This document shows positions 40,416-53,800 of a DNA stretch of 64,000 nt, in pieces; position 1 is the stretch's first letter, and the number at the start of each line of letters is the position of its first letter. The DNA is from Acanthaster planci (lineage: Eukaryota; Echinodermata; Asteroidea; Valvatida; Acanthasteridae): contig NW_019091587.1 of the NCBI RefSeq assembly GCF_001949145.1, positions 297,168 through 361,167 of the forward strand. Direction: 5' to 3'. The notes under the pieces were generated by a model. The model did not search any database and was not told where the DNA came from. It saw only the letters and a list, made by a program, of their open reading frames with translations. Made by a program: the position numbers and the translations under genes.

Positions 40416-42089
40416 TTTTTAACTTTTTAAAACTTCTTTTACATCCGTGAGGGCCTACTTTGAAAATATACCTTGCTAATGGCAACAATTCTTTTTTTCT
40501 TTACAGAATCAATTTATTGTTGTGACCATCTATGCCCATTTTGGATACGTGTATGGAACCAGAAACTGAATATCGCATACTTTTAAGTTTGTTCAAGTCC
40601 CGTTTTCTCGCAAAATCCCGTTTTTTGATCGCTGCCAATTTTAGCCGCACTTCACATGGCTATCGCCGGGATGTTTTTTCCAGGGGAAAAACTATTTTTT
40701 CCGGGGGGAGGAGTTCCTGGGGGAGCAAAGCACTCATCAGCTAAAGAAATTAAACAACAAAGGGGTCCTCGTGGTCTTCAAAATCGGTATTGATTTAAAA
40801 GATGGATTTCGCCAGGACAGAAGCGCGGATGAAGTTCCTGTCTTCGTCCAGCCCTGAAAATTTGACACATGATACAACTAAAAATGTCTCCTGGAATTCA
40901 CTCCAGTTAAGCATTTCCCCTTAATAATTTCCCTGTTCATTTGCTCATAGTTTTCCTGCTTTTGTTGAAACAAATTCCGTGCATTTCCTGTTTTAATTTG
41001 GGGAAAATCTTCCTGGAACATCTGCAGATTTTCTGGAAGTAAAGTGATGAAAAATTTACAAAAATCTTCTCATCCCGTCCCCCCATAAAGAATTATTTGT
41101 GGAACAATACCTGATTGAAACACTTTATGGCACTTACCCGCCTTTATGGCAATTTACGTAATGTTGGAGGCCATTTTATAAGAAACTCCGCGTGGGTGGT
41201 TGAATTGTGTCTTCTCAGCGTGCGATTTATGTAATGGCGACCCTCAGTATTAGGTAAAAACCACTTTGATCGTACCCGCACTCCCTCAGGAGGATCAGTG
41301 AAATGTTCAACACTCAGAATTGCGAGTCCTTGGGATAACAATAATTATCAGGGTAATGATTGAAGTTGGTACTTAATTAATGAACGATAATTGCATAATA
41401 AACGACCCACGGTGTCGCCTTCATGACTAAAATAATAGTTTGTTAGACTATACGCAGGCTCGGAGGCTGGGTACGAGGAATAAACAGAAAGGAACAAAAG
41501 CCTTTGACAAAACGAAAACAATCCAAAACGGGCCTTACGGTTGGGGAATCCAGAAAATCGATCGGTTGAGTGATCCATCGATCAGTTGATCCTGAAAAGG
41601 GCCGAAACCAGCATAAAAGAAAGGATAATTGTGTTCACCTGCTGTAATTAAAGTTCAACGGCTTTATATCGTGTATAGTAAGGCTTTCATGGATTTTTAC
41701 AGAAAGCCGACTGGTCGTTTCTTTTGTAAACCAGCAGCTTTTATTTTTGTTGCATCTTTCGCCAAATGTCGACTTTTTAGTGAGAATGAGGGCAGACCGG
41801 GCCTGGGCAGGTTGCTCCATATTAGCCACACGTCGATGAGCATTACACCACAATTTTGTTTGTCCAACGAGCGCAAGTTCCACATTTGTGGAAACCGGGC
41901 CACCCCGCCAACCCACCAAAAATATAGTCGACAAGACACAAGTCACCTTGACTTAAGTCGACGCGCTACGGTTCCTCCAATCAGAACAGCGCCCGCCTTC
42001 AGAAAGGAACGAACAGGGGCGTCTTAATCACAAATTGCCCCCTCTGATTGTTGACATAAAATAAGTATCTGTTTAAGAAACAGCGGCGA

Positions 42090-42890
42090 GGGAAAACAAG
42101 ATTGGACGGGGGGAATATTGCATCAGCGTCGCCCAGAGGCTTATTCGAGGGTGCCGGACGGCGATACGGCAGCGGGATCTACGCGGTGGCATTAAGCCGT
42201 GACAACACGGGGGCCCCTGTCCGTCTAATTACGGCAATATGCCGCATTGGAGTCTACCTCACGGATATTATGAAAATGTATTTAGCGACGGGGGTCCCAA
42301 GACCGGGTAATGTATATACAGACAAGGAGCCGCACAGTTTGTTGATTCCGGACGGAAACCTGGCCGCGACGCGGCTGTGCGGTGCTTCGGTAAGAGGCGA
42401 GAAGGGAAAATTGGTATTTAATGCCAGAAGTTAACCAATAACCCAAATTCGATTGGTGTTAATCAGATGTGGACTGGGTAATGGGACCTGTGGGCCGCGC
42501 GATTGTCTAAAGTGTCGGCTTTTAGACAATGCGAGCCAGTGGCGCGGTCATAACGAGCCCCTAATAACTCAGAAATGTATACGGCCTGGGATTATGGCTC
42601 TAACATACTCCCATAATTATCTTAGCAATATGATGGCTTCATAAACATCGCAGTAATGATAAGACAGATTTCTTTTACGAAGTGGATGGGGCACATGCAG
42701 CTGCGTTGTTAGGCCTGGGAGCGGTGTAAATCAATTAGAGCCGGTGCCGGGTATGTCGGGTTATGATACCCGTGAGTTATTGCCAAGTGCACGGCGAGAG
42801 GCTACCGGTACGGGCACGGTGGGCGACTGGGTGGGGGACCGCTCCGCACACGGTAGGTCCGTTTAATAAGACTGGCGATCCGTGGAAATG
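42090..42890. promoter_or_regulatory. GC- and CpG-rich block with homeodomain-type sites, candidate enhancer
   Basis: Base composition differs sharply from the neighbours. TAAT cores are embedded in GC-rich sequence (for example CTAATTACGGCAATATG near 42226 and CCCTAATAACTC near 42558). A 110-codon frame at 42102-42434 is open but has no splice context. Long GC-rich islands with homeodomain cores near developmental genes are often conserved enhancers. Conservation cannot be judged here. Confidence 0.3.
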
Positions 42891-44069
42891 AAATCCGAGG
42901 AGGTTCTTTTTCTCTTCATCAAAGTGGGCTGGTCAGTCTCGTTGTCGTGCTATGTTAAAAAGAAAACAACAACCGAAGTCGCGTTATAGATCGCATTTGA
43001 CCAATCAACGGCCCGGACAACAAAGCAGCGGTAGCTGCTGGTGCCAGGGGCGGTCTTCAACATTTTAGTTTCAAATCGCTAGAGGGGAGCACAATAGCTC
43101 CGAGGCTGTGAATTGCTTGGAAAAAAGGGTTAGACCTGACCGGCCCTTTTTCGCGCACTTAGGCCTATGCCATCATCATTGACAAGATTTTGCAGAAAGT
43201 GATATTGCCAACCTCCTTGCCGCTTCTTTAAAAAAAAAAAGACGTCCAACAAACTTCGACACAATTCCTTCATAGTGTCGGGTATAAGGCTGGTGTTTTG
43301 GTTTTGTGCACATCACTCTTTTGTTTTACGCTTTGACGCTAGATTTGCAGTATTAAGGGCGAATGGTCTTGTTAACGAATAGATAAGAAAAAGTCTACCT
43401 GTCACTTGTACCGCGTCTTTCACTTCCTTTCAAAATGAGTGTGGTTCATTGTCATTCGCACAACAGAAGAGACATGTCGCTTGTCCGTGTCCAGTCAATT
43501 AACTGGATGTCGTTTGGCAGTGAATATCAACCATTTAATAAACATCTGCATCGCAATGGAAAAAAATAATGAGGTGGGCTCTGGGACGTGTTGTATACCC
43601 GGTTGCAGCGGTACATACATGGCCTGGTAAATTTCAGTAACTTTCAAACCATCGAAGAGACTTTATCAATTGCAAACAACTTCAATGTGGGCCCCTTCGT
43701 GAGTATATGAACACCTTGCAAGGGTGTTAGCGCCCTGTAAGGTTTTCCACTCTCGTCGGCCGGTTGCAAACGTTCCTGACACTGAGCTTATAATGTAAAA
43801 TACCCACCTTTTTGACCACAGCCCCAATATACGGACGCTCTGCGTGATAACCAACTTATATAGCCAAAGCAATCCTAACAGGTGAAGGGTCTACCATTAA
43901 AAATAAATTCCCATAGACAGCAGTGATAAATCCCCATACTTCACAAATATTTAAAAAATACTCACAACTCTCACGGTGTTCAGGCTGCACAGAAAAATAA
44001 TGTTCCACATGCCCTCTTTCATTTTACTTTCAATTTTCGGGGGTTGACCAATGAATTTTTGGGAAACTT

Positions 44070-44661
44070 TCACCAGAAGCAGACCACCCCTAAAATGCAG
44101 AAAATGTCCCTGTCCAGAAAAGTAACCATTTTGAAAAACCATCCCTCGGCAAAATGGCTCAAATAGTGCCACTTTAAAACCCGATTGCATCCAAATTGTT
44201 CAGAATTGGAAGCCTTGAGTCCGTCCAGAGGTTCAGTCTCATATTTCTTCAATTCCCCAGTTCCATGGCTCTCAGGACCCTCTAATATAGAATATTTTGA
44301 ATGTATAACTTTTACTAATGAGCTCGGCGGACATATTTCTGGCCTAAATACGAGGGTGCACCCTGAAGACAGTGAACGTGCGCAAACGGTGAGCCAGTTT
44401 ACAGAAACCGCCATTGTATTTGGACGACTCCTTTGTCGTCTCCACACAGTCATAAACATCAAGTGGGGGTTGGTCGTCTGCAAACCCACAACGACTTTGT
44501 TGTCATCAGTTTCTAACAATGAACGTGGAGCGGATTGGACAATTATTAAAGTATCCCCTGGGATAGGCCTACTGCACTTTGTAAAGTTGCTGGGTAGCTG
44601 CACAGTGCACATACCGCGAGAAATCGCCGTCAGTATTCATACGTACGGAATCTTGTCATAA
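44070..44661. other. Segment open on both strands
   Basis: A 180-codon frame (minus, 44070-44612) and a 158-codon frame (plus, 44185-44661) overlap. The minus frame contains WRRQRSRPNTMAVSVNW and the plus frame TETAIVFGRLLCRLHTVI. I recognise neither as a domain. Double-strand openness argues for chance or a repeat fragment rather than two genes. Confidence 0.25.
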
Positions 44662-45295
44662 CAGTGACTTTTGAGGTCTGTGAATTGGGCGATCTTTCTC
44701 TTGTGATAATGAATGGGCAGAAGGCTGTGTATTTTCTAACGGGGATGGTTCATTTTACGGTGGGAAACTCCAACCTTTGAGCGAACAACATCGATCAAGT
44801 TGAACATGCGTCACATGTGTGAGCAAACCGATGCAGATGAATGAATGTCAATGTGTGTTATGATTTCTAGACTTGAACCGATAAACTATCTGAAGAGAAA
44901 CCAGTCGCCCTTCGGACCTTTTTCCCTCATTGCAGAAACACAATCTTTTTTTAACGTATACTCACCTCAAACCTCACCCAAACTCCTCGTCTAAAATGTT
45001 AAGCTAAAGTCGCTGTGAGGTTTTATTTTTAATGAAAACCCGCAGGAGTCTGATATTGGTCGTATAACCTAGAAGATCAGAAGGGTGCAATGTTGAACGT
45101 CTGTGATCACGAGAGGTGTTTCCACTTGTAATAAGTGAAGAGTGCATACGGGTGTAATAGCGAGATGCCCTGTGTGACACCTTCGGCAGATGTCGCAATG
45201 AAGTCAATCAGTCGATATCTAAAAACACTGTTGACTACTGGAGATTGCCAATGGTGATTGATGGGGATAAGGAACAGGCTTGTAACGAGACATTT

Positions 45296-45826
45296 TGTGA
45301 CTCGAGTCGAGTCATGGTAACGTAGTGACTCGAGTCGCGTCGAGTCATTACAATAGAGTTGGACTTTGGACTAGAGTCGAGTCAAGTCATTGGGCGAAAA
45401 GTCGAGTCAAGTCAGGTATTTAGCTCGAGTCGATTCGAGTCACAATTAATGTTTGAACACAATACGATAAATAAAAACAAAAGAGAAAGTCATTTAATAC
45501 TGCATGTGGTAACACCACATCTTACTCTTAATTGATGATAACACGTGACATGAACATTATAAACTGGCACTGTAAGTCATTGTAATTATTTTTTCGCAAA
45601 GAAGTTTGCTATTTTTTTTGGACAAGAGTCTTATAACGATCACTTGAGTCGGGTCCACTGATGAGGAACTTGACTCTAGTCGAGTCATTTGCTTGAGCTA
45701 GCTACTCGACTCGGGTCATTTACTCTTTAGGACTTGAGTCGATTCATTAACCTTTTGGGACTCGAGTCGAGTAGCCAAAAATTATTTCCAAGTCGGACTC
45801 GAGTTGAGTCATTACAGCTCTGATAA
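45296..45826. mobile_element. GACTCGAGTC-rich palindromic element
   Basis: About 530 bases bounded at both ends by clusters of the self-complementary word GACTCGAGTC (for example GTGACTCGAGTCGAGTCATG near 45297 and GACTCGAGTTGAGTCATTAC near 45796). More than ten further variants lie inside and flank an AT-rich middle. The symmetric ends suggest a non-autonomous transposable element, not a simple tandem repeat. No target duplication was found. Confidence 0.6.
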
Positions 45827-47149
45827 AAAGCAGAAAACTTACAAAAGTATGAGAAAAATGTCATGTGGGAAATGGGCATCTCGGCGAGGGCATAAGTTAT
45901 ATTCACTGTCACGGAGTATCAAGAATTTATTATGGGGGATGTGGCTGTCAGACGAGGATGGCTTACTGTTCGCGCCTTTGACATTGTTACGGAAACCAAA
46001 GAAGCTTTTGAAAATATAAGTACATGTACTAAACACGAACCGTTGGCATGCGAATAGATCGTCATATAGGCCTACACTTGACAGTCCACATAAGAAAAGG
46101 AGATGGGGAACAATGGGTGTCTTCGGGGGGCAGGGGGCGTTCCCCCGCTCCCATGGATGAAAACCACCAATCTGCTTGAAACACCTGGGCGTTCACCCCG
46201 TTTCCATGTTGCCACCAGTTTGCTGTTCAGCTATCGACGAATGCTCAGTCCCCCTCTGAAAAACCCTGGCAACGCCCATGTATTATACCCACGATCAGAC
46301 ACAAGGAAATCAAAGGTAAGAAAATTAGCCATGCCATGCCAATAACAGCGATTTGCTCATCGTGTCTAGTACCACCGTACATCGGCGCCCAACCAGCCTG
46401 CCCCAATGCTATGTACAATAACGCAGTTACGCAGCAGATAAACTCGTGTACTTGGCTATCGGCTAGCCCACTGATAAAAATGTTGTACGAGGGTTATCAC
46501 ATATAACGGTCGGCATGGCATTACTAGAGGTCAGATATATAAGAATGAAGATAACAAAAACTTCAGGGTACGAGAAGTACGATTTCCTGGACTCCGGCGT
46601 GTAAGATGGGGATAACAAAAATATGAAACGATTGCACGAGAAAGATAACAGGTTGTCCCCTCCCCAGTAATCTGATCTTATTTACTGAGACCAAATATTT
46701 TTCTCCAAACTTTCTCTACGCTGTAATGGGGAGGGGGTTGCACGCGAGCTGGTCACATGGGATGGAGGTGCGTGGCCAAGTTTAAGGTAGTTAGATTAAT
46801 GAGCATGGTTGCTGGGCAATTCTTGGGCAGTTTCCAACCTCATTTCTGCAAATTATTGGGCACCATCTGTTTTGGTCCGTGCTCGGACCATTTCTCGTCT
46901 CAATTTTTTTTTTTTGTCTGGAACCATGGGAAATGCGTGTGGGCTCGGCAGGGGCCGTTTTGACACTTTTCATATGGTGCGTGAAAGTGTAAAAACCTCC
47001 ATTCACAGCACCCTTTCCCATGATCTTTCCCTCACCCTTCTTACCAGCAGCAGCTCCCCTTTTGAGGGAGTCGGGAATTTGATGGGAATCACAGTCAAGC
47101 AAAACACGATGCGGACGAGTCCCACTGGTGTGAGAGAGATTGATGGTGG

Positions 47150-47815
47150 TTAATTATTAATACACACACAAGGTTTTGGTTGTGTATTTTCGACACCAGT
47201 ATTGCATTTATTAGGTTCGCACCGCTCCTCGCCTTGGGCCTGCCTTTCTGTCCAACCAATCCCAATACAAGACCGGTTTACTTCCCTAACAGACTGGCTA
47301 TTTGATCTACGGGGAGAAGAAACAAGCAGTAAATCCCACCGACCGCATATCATGCAAAATTGGCTTAATTTCTGGTCCTGGATTGGATGGACAGGGGAAA
47401 AAATATGCAAATTGCTGCCGAAACTTTCTCGCTTCGTACAGAAGTGCAGCGCACGGTGCGAATCGGTCGGGTGGTCGTAAGGCCCACAGCGCCGGCGCGG
47501 AGCTGTGACCGACAATGGCTTAAGCGAGCCCAGTGACTGGCTGGGCGCTCGATACCGCGCGCCCCTGTGCACATGCGCAACAAGTAGGCGCTCGTTTTCA
47601 ATAAAACCAGTCATCGCCCGGTAAAACGCTGCAAAACTGGTCTTTGTTGACTCCTCGGAATCACAGCTGTTTCTCGCTAATTTTTTCTCACCGGTCTCGT
47701 TCACTATCTCGTTTCTGTTGTCGTGGAGGCGAAACACGTCCATGTCTGTATAGATAAGCTTTTTTTCATTCATTTTTTCCTCTGCCGTTTGTAATACGCG
47801 CGGTGTGTTCAGCAT
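47150..47815 (-). CDS. 221-codon antisense open frame over PRDM promoter region
   Basis: This is the longest single uninterrupted frame in the window. It starts with ATG 12 bases upstream of the PRDM start codon and runs away from it on the opposite strand. The protein (MLNTPRVLQTAEEK...) has no motif that I recognise and no hydrophobic segment. The region is the GC-rich presumed promoter and 5' leader of the PRDM gene, where long frames arise easily by chance, and two shorter plus-strand frames overlap it. I regard it as probably non-coding. Confidence 0.15.
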   Translation of the reverse strand: MLNTPRVLQTAEEKMNEKKLIYTDMDVFRLHDNRNEIVNETGEKKLARNSCDSEESTKTSFAAFYRAMTGFIENERLLVAHVHRGARYRAPSQSLGSLKPLSVTAPRRRCGPYDHPTDSHRALHFCTKRESFGSNLHIFSPVHPIQDQKLSQFCMICGRWDLLLVSSPRRSNSQSVREVNRSCIGIGWTERQAQGEERCEPNKCNTGVENTQPKPCVCINN

Positions 47816-47826
47816 ACATTAGGTAT
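47240..47826 (+). promoter_or_regulatory. Probable promoter and 5' leader of the PRDM gene
   Basis: CpG-rich sequence immediately upstream of the PRDM start, with a CCAAT motif in CCAACCAATCCC (about 47253) and an NRF1-like CACATGCGCAAC (about 47570). No TATA box is obvious. The transcription start cannot be placed from sequence alone. Confidence 0.4.
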
Positions 47827-50800
47827 ATGAAGCCGAGCAAGGTCCCCCTTCAGTTGCGGCTTGGGTTCCAGGAGGGTACACCCATGATCGAGTCCGGATC
47901 AGGACCAAGTGTCGTTGTCGTCGCTGCTTCTGCTGCCGCTGCTGCCACCACCAGGCTCAGGGGGATGTTCCCTGTCGTAGACCTGCCCCACGCTTCCCCG
48001 ATGCTGGGACGGGCCGGCTCAGCCAAGGGCTCGGACATCGAGACCAGCGTGTGGACCTCGACTGAGATACCGGCCGATGTCAGCTTTGGCCCGTTTGATG
48101 GAGAGTTCCGCCTGGGTGCCGCCATGAAGGACTGCCGGGACAGCCCATACATGCTAGAGGTGAGTCACGAGGGTGGAAAAAAAGCTGAAGAAAAAATCAA
48201 TAAACGCTCTGGTGTTGCAACAAAATGATGATAATGTTGACGATAATATTTTGTTTGGGATTGATATTCTTTTGTACAGAGGACTGTGCCATAAATCAGT
48301 TACAGCTCATTTTTCCTATTACTCAGAATCGTAGCACGAGAATGAGAATGCAATGTTTTTTGATTAATTTAAAATATTTAAAATATCGTTTTGGTCATTT
48401 TAGATGAAGGTATATATTGCAAATGATTACATCTGAAAACTGTGTCTTCGATTAATTTTATTTTAAACCAAAAAACAAAATTATGAAGCGCCCAAATGAT
48501 AAAATAACAATGAGTAAATATGTGAAAAGGGCAAGTTCAGGTTATCTCGGGTACAGACAGGACGTGTTCTCCCACTGATAAAGATTGAAGCAAGTTGGCG
48601 TTTCTTCAGCGAACCCATTACCGTTTTAAACATTAATGTGCACACGCCCACAAAAGACGAGACATTAAGAAAAATGGCAATGAGACCATTTTATTGTAAT
48701 GCTTGTAATTTCTGAAAAATTACCATCATTTACCATGCAAAACGTGTCCTAGAAAGTTGTTGAAAATCTCCACCAATCACAACCGGAACAGTGGTCTGAC
48801 GGAAGGTGCGCCCTCAGTGGTTAGATCTTGACTTGGTTTTACTGAACTTTGAGAGGAGTGGAGCATTCCAATTCAAGTTCCTCACCTATGTTCGAAATGG
48901 AGTCCCTCCTCCATTGGTTAAAAACAGTTTTATTTCTATCATTGGGCTAAAAAGTGGAACATCCTACTGCTTCGGTTTACGAGGGGCTTTGGATCTTACC
49001 GACGAGTTTTCCACACGTCTTGAAGCTCAGCTTGCAATTTTACTCTGGTCAACCTTGTACGTTTTGGGGTTTTGTACATGTTATATTCTTTCATAAGAAT
49101 TTCTGACGTGACATGCCTTCTACGATAGGATGTAACGTTGTAAAATTCCGATTATTTCAGTAGTGCGTAGTGTCAAGATTGCGATTTGACAAACGCACCC
49201 TTCTTGCAATGATATTTTGTGGGGACCCATTACAATGATAACAAATCAATTTTGCTTTCTCTTCAGAAGCGAAAACCTGAGCTATATCCATTTTCAAAAT
49301 ATATTTGTTTCATTATCATTGTTAGGTCTTTTTTGGGGGGGAATGGGTTCTCTGATGAAGGGAATTGTACAAGTAACTCAACTAAACTTGTTGAAAAGGT
49401 AGTGACACAAAACGTAAATCTATCTCCCAGTGAGGCTGGCCACAAAAAGGGAAGCGTGCACTTTTACTTGCGAGTACAATTGGAAACCAATCAGCGTCCT
49501 CACTAACACATACACAGCATTTTGCAGGTATCCATTCAACACACTGTGAAGGAAATGAGGCTGCAGAATCGATATAGGCTATGTAATTTTCTCGTAAGGT
49601 CTTTTTGCTGGTAGTTTTTTATTACCCATGTAAGGAAAACACCCGCTTGGAGAGGGTGTTTGCATTAATGTCCGCGCAAAAACAAGGGCTGCTAGTATGA
49701 CATTATGATGACTATTTCTTGCAGTGTGCCGCAACATCGCTGAATCTGATCGTATAAGGGCTTAAAATCAAATCAAACAAATCTGGCCTTGTCCGTCAAG
49801 AGCTTTATTGACTCTTGTGGCGGACGAGATGATATGGTGGATTGAACTTTTCATTTGAACTTGACTTGCCGGGAAACTTATCAGAATGTGAAACTTCTGT
49901 CGAGTGACGGTTACTGAAATGAGAAGAGCAAAGAAAAAATCAAGAGAAAAACACCCAAAGAAAACTGGACAAAAAATGAAGTCACGTTGATGCAGGGCCA
50001 GGGCGATATTGCAATGTTGCAAGCAAATAAAGCGACGATGAAACGAACCGAGTCAAAAGTATTCCTTCGTGACGTTGTTCATTCTCTGTCACCCGTGAAC
50101 AGAACCTGTGCCTTACAGTAGCATAATTGGGGCGGGGGGATTAAACAAACCCCTCCATACAAGAGGCCTGTGTCCCAATTTGCCCCCCCCTGCCGGTCAG
50201 AGATTATCGAAGGCAAACAATGTGGCGAATGTCCACCCTGTTGGTAAGTGCCGAACCCACTGAGTGTCTCCCTCCAGAAAACGAGGGCCCCTCTTGCGCC
50301 CTCTTTAAAACTCACCCTCATCACGCCACTGGTGTGCCATGGCATGTGTTTTGACTCGTGCTTCACTTGTAATGGAGCTGTAAATGGGCTCTACGACGAG
50401 GTTGGAGGCCTCTCTCATCCCTGTACTAAAAACCACGCCCAGTTGCAACCCCAACAACCAACACATGCAGTGTCTTAGCTCAGATTTAGACAGAGTCGAG
50501 ATAACTGCTCTAGTGGATTAATTTATTCAAGCATATGGCCGTACATATTCCGAGGAAGGATGTCCCCCCCTCCCGCACGCCAAAACGACGCAGTTTCCCC
50601 ATAGAGGACAAAAAATGCACTCCTCTGTATGGCTCCCCTACCGGAAAATATTTTTACGAGCAGGGAGTCCAGGAGACTTTCAGTTCTTGAGAGCATCAAC
50701 ACACCAAGTTTCCCCCTTTTTGTTCCAAAAGAGCACAAAATCTATTACTTTTGAAAACTTTGTTCAAAAGGGGTCCCATATATTACCAGCCACCTTCCCT

Positions 50801-53800
50801 CGGCTGAAAATATCCTGGCAGTCCCACTGCTTAAGGATCACCCTGCGGGGGGTCTCCGGCGCAGGGGCAGGGGTTCATGCTTATACGATGCAAGTTTTCA
50901 GGAACGTATCGCGTGACTTCTTTTGTGGAATAGCACGCCCTACCTGTAACTTTTGATTGGAAAGCTCGTTCAAACCTGGGCTCAGTGGTCCCTTTTGTGT
51001 CCCAAACGTGAGTCCGACTGTCCCATATGGCAGAGCATTTCGCTTGGATCAATGACAGCGGTTCTTCTTGCCGTCACGGCCAGGGTCTCGCCACTCTATG
51101 GTCGATCCCATTGTCGGATTAAAAATGACTGGCATTCGGCAGTGTAGTGGTACGGGTACCCATATATAATGCATTGCCTGACGAAGAGGCATTGGTTACT
51201 GCCTTTGTCACTGGCTTGCTTCTACCACTGTCGTTTATATAATGATTGCTACTACCAAGTCTGTCCACTATCGCCACTGTAAGAAGCGTCAAATGCATTG
51301 TGATCATCCTTGTCGCCTTTTACTAACGTCGCTGACAGTTGTCATTGTCGTGGCAATCACCGTCTTCATCCTCACCTTGAAACATTCCTCGCCCCCCTTG
51401 CCATGTAATGCTGGAGTTTATAGTGGCTCAACGTATGCAGTTGTGGCTATAACTATCGAAACTCTCAGAATCACCTGTTCAAAACTACTTGTCATTTTTT
51501 CGGACCCTTTTAACAGCTCTGTGTAAGAAAGATACCTTTTTATCTATTGAAGTTTCTGCAAAATTGACCAGTGGACCCGGGTGTTACAGCACGAGAACGA
51601 CAAGTGTCCTTTTGGGATGGGGTCACCTCTTTCAGAAAGTGGGGGCAAAAACATGAACAAAAACTCCAACTGGAACAGGCAATCTGGGTGTGATTTTCCG
51701 AGTGAATGGAATAATTGTTGTAAAGGGAGTATTAGTAAAACGCTGACGTCACGTCACATGAAAACTTACTCTTCCTCTCTAGAGTCATTTCACAGTTGTT
51801 GTTTTTTTTTAAAAGAGGGGGCATCTTGAACATCAACAAAGTTCCAACCGTGTAACCTAAATTTTGATTTTCAAAGACATCGACTTGACAAACACTGAAT
51901 GAATCGCTGATGTCCGTAGTGCATTAGTTTGGAGCGTATAATTGCCACAATGTAGGAGAGAAATTCATAAGAGTTGGCCCCATAAGGCGTGTTTTAACCA
52001 TACATTTTCTAAATTCAAACTTTTCATCTGATGCAATCATTGAAGTAATGACTCTTCTTTGAGGCTCAATTAACCAACTTTACCCGAATGTACGCCCCTC
52101 TCACAAAAGATTTGCGAAAATAGGTGCCAAATTATATAACTCAGAAAGCAATGCCTCGGAAGAACTCCTCTGGTTTTAAAAAGAAAGTGGCAGGGGGGGT
52201 TGTGTGTCTGTTCCATCCAAACTTGAAGAGTGTGCCCAGAACTGCATAATTATAAACTACATTAGTGAAGGCCAAAGATAAAGTCGAGGTCCTACATTAT
52301 GTCCCGTAAGTCTCCGATCAATGCATAAGCGCGTAATGCACACGCACGTTAGCGAGTGGTTAGCTACGCTCAGCCGTTTTATGCGGGTATGAGTATGGGA
52401 AAATTACTGCGCTCGATTCACTTTGCAGTCGCCTTTCTTTGAAAACAACTTCAAATAAACACATTCAAATAAAAATATGAAGCATGTCCCCACAGTAAAG
52501 CTTCGGTTGAGGACTCCCTTTGTTGGGCGAATATCACTTTTGGCAAATATCAGTTTCATTAATTAGAACTTTCCTCTGCAGATTTGTACGGGTATACACA
52601 TGAAATTTAATTTACAAGAACTTTGTGACACGGTCTCGCATGACTATGAACGACTTTGTTGCCGTTCGGAACTTGATCGATCGTTCCCGTCTTGTCCAAC
52701 GTGTCGCACCGGTAGACATAAAGCCTCTTTTTTGTCTTAAAAGATGAAAGAGCCGCCACCTTAGGAATGGTACTACCATCATATTTTTTTGATTGAGGAT
52801 TTCGCACAGATGAAAGAATCGACGTTGTAGAAAGTAAATACCTATCCTTCCTTTCAAAACTCTCCGACTCAAAACCCCTAAGCGAGCTCCGATTACACAT
52901 CCAAAAGTCGCGGTAGGAATCCATTCAGCAAAATTGCCATTCTGTGAAAAAAAGTCTGATTGCGCTTCACCGAGCATCGATGGTTTTATAGCATACATCT
53001 GTTCAAAGTGTAAAATGACTACAGAAGCTCTTCACTGAAAAGCCGGTTCAATTCAACCATAAACTCATAAGCAGGTCAACAATTATAGAAACGCTTTTTG
53101 TTACCCTAGTATCAGTTTTTATGTTCATTGTTATCGTCATGTGAGGGCGCTGTAACTAGTCATAATTTTTTTGAGTAAGTCACCCAACTGGATAGCAATT
53201 TTTAAGTATGGCATTACTACAATATCATTGTGGACATACCAGCTCTGATCATGCACCTTCTCAACATCTTACAGCGTTCAAGAGCAGTCCTTTGGGTAGA
53301 CTGATTAAAACTCCCAACAAAAAGTGCATTATTTAACTTAACGCCTGTAAAGAAGACCAATACAAAAAAGAAGACAAAAACCCACAGATTGTAAAAAAAA
53401 AATCAGATTTTGTATCGATCACTTTAAATCTGAAAAGAGCGCTTTACTACACAGCCATAGTTTGAGCTGTTTGAGAGAGTGACTTTACGTTGGCAGTCAC
53501 TAACTTTGAGAACAGACTTGACATGCAAGCGTTTTGCATGGGGTAGTTTGGGCTTCGTGTTCTGCGTGCGTGGCAAGGAGGACCTAGTCTGGGGGCGGGA
53601 CCAGCTCATGCATGACCTCCTTAAAGGCCACTTTGTTTCCTTTACTAAAGAAATTATAGGGTCCACTCGTCTGTTGCTTACGCTACGGGTTCTCGAAAAT
53701 GATCGCTCGTTCTCTTTTTATATTTCCTGCTTGGTCTCACCCCCAGTGACTTGCTCCTTGCCAAGGACTTCGACGCAAAGAAGCCCCGTTTTATTGTTTT

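Larger units (their letters stand above)
27601..47149. other. Long gene-poor region
   Basis: About 19.5 kb without a supported gene. Open frames of up to 180 codons exist (for example 35129-35566 minus, 42102-42434 plus, 44070-44612 minus) but they lack splice context, overlap open frames on the other strand and match nothing I know. The region holds dispersed repeats, homopolymer runs and several GC-rich blocks described separately. Its position directly upstream of a PRDM gene fits a regulatory landscape, which is inference. Confidence 0.5.

Noticed and set aside
42102-42434. 110-codon plus-strand open frame
   Set aside because: It lies in a GC-rich block where stops are rare. It has no similarity or splice context, so it is better treated as possible regulatory sequence.
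52607-52998. Two overlapping minus-strand frames (105 and 128 codons) in the PRDM intron
   Set aside because: Two different frames are open over the same bases, neither has a motif, and the intron needs no additional exon.
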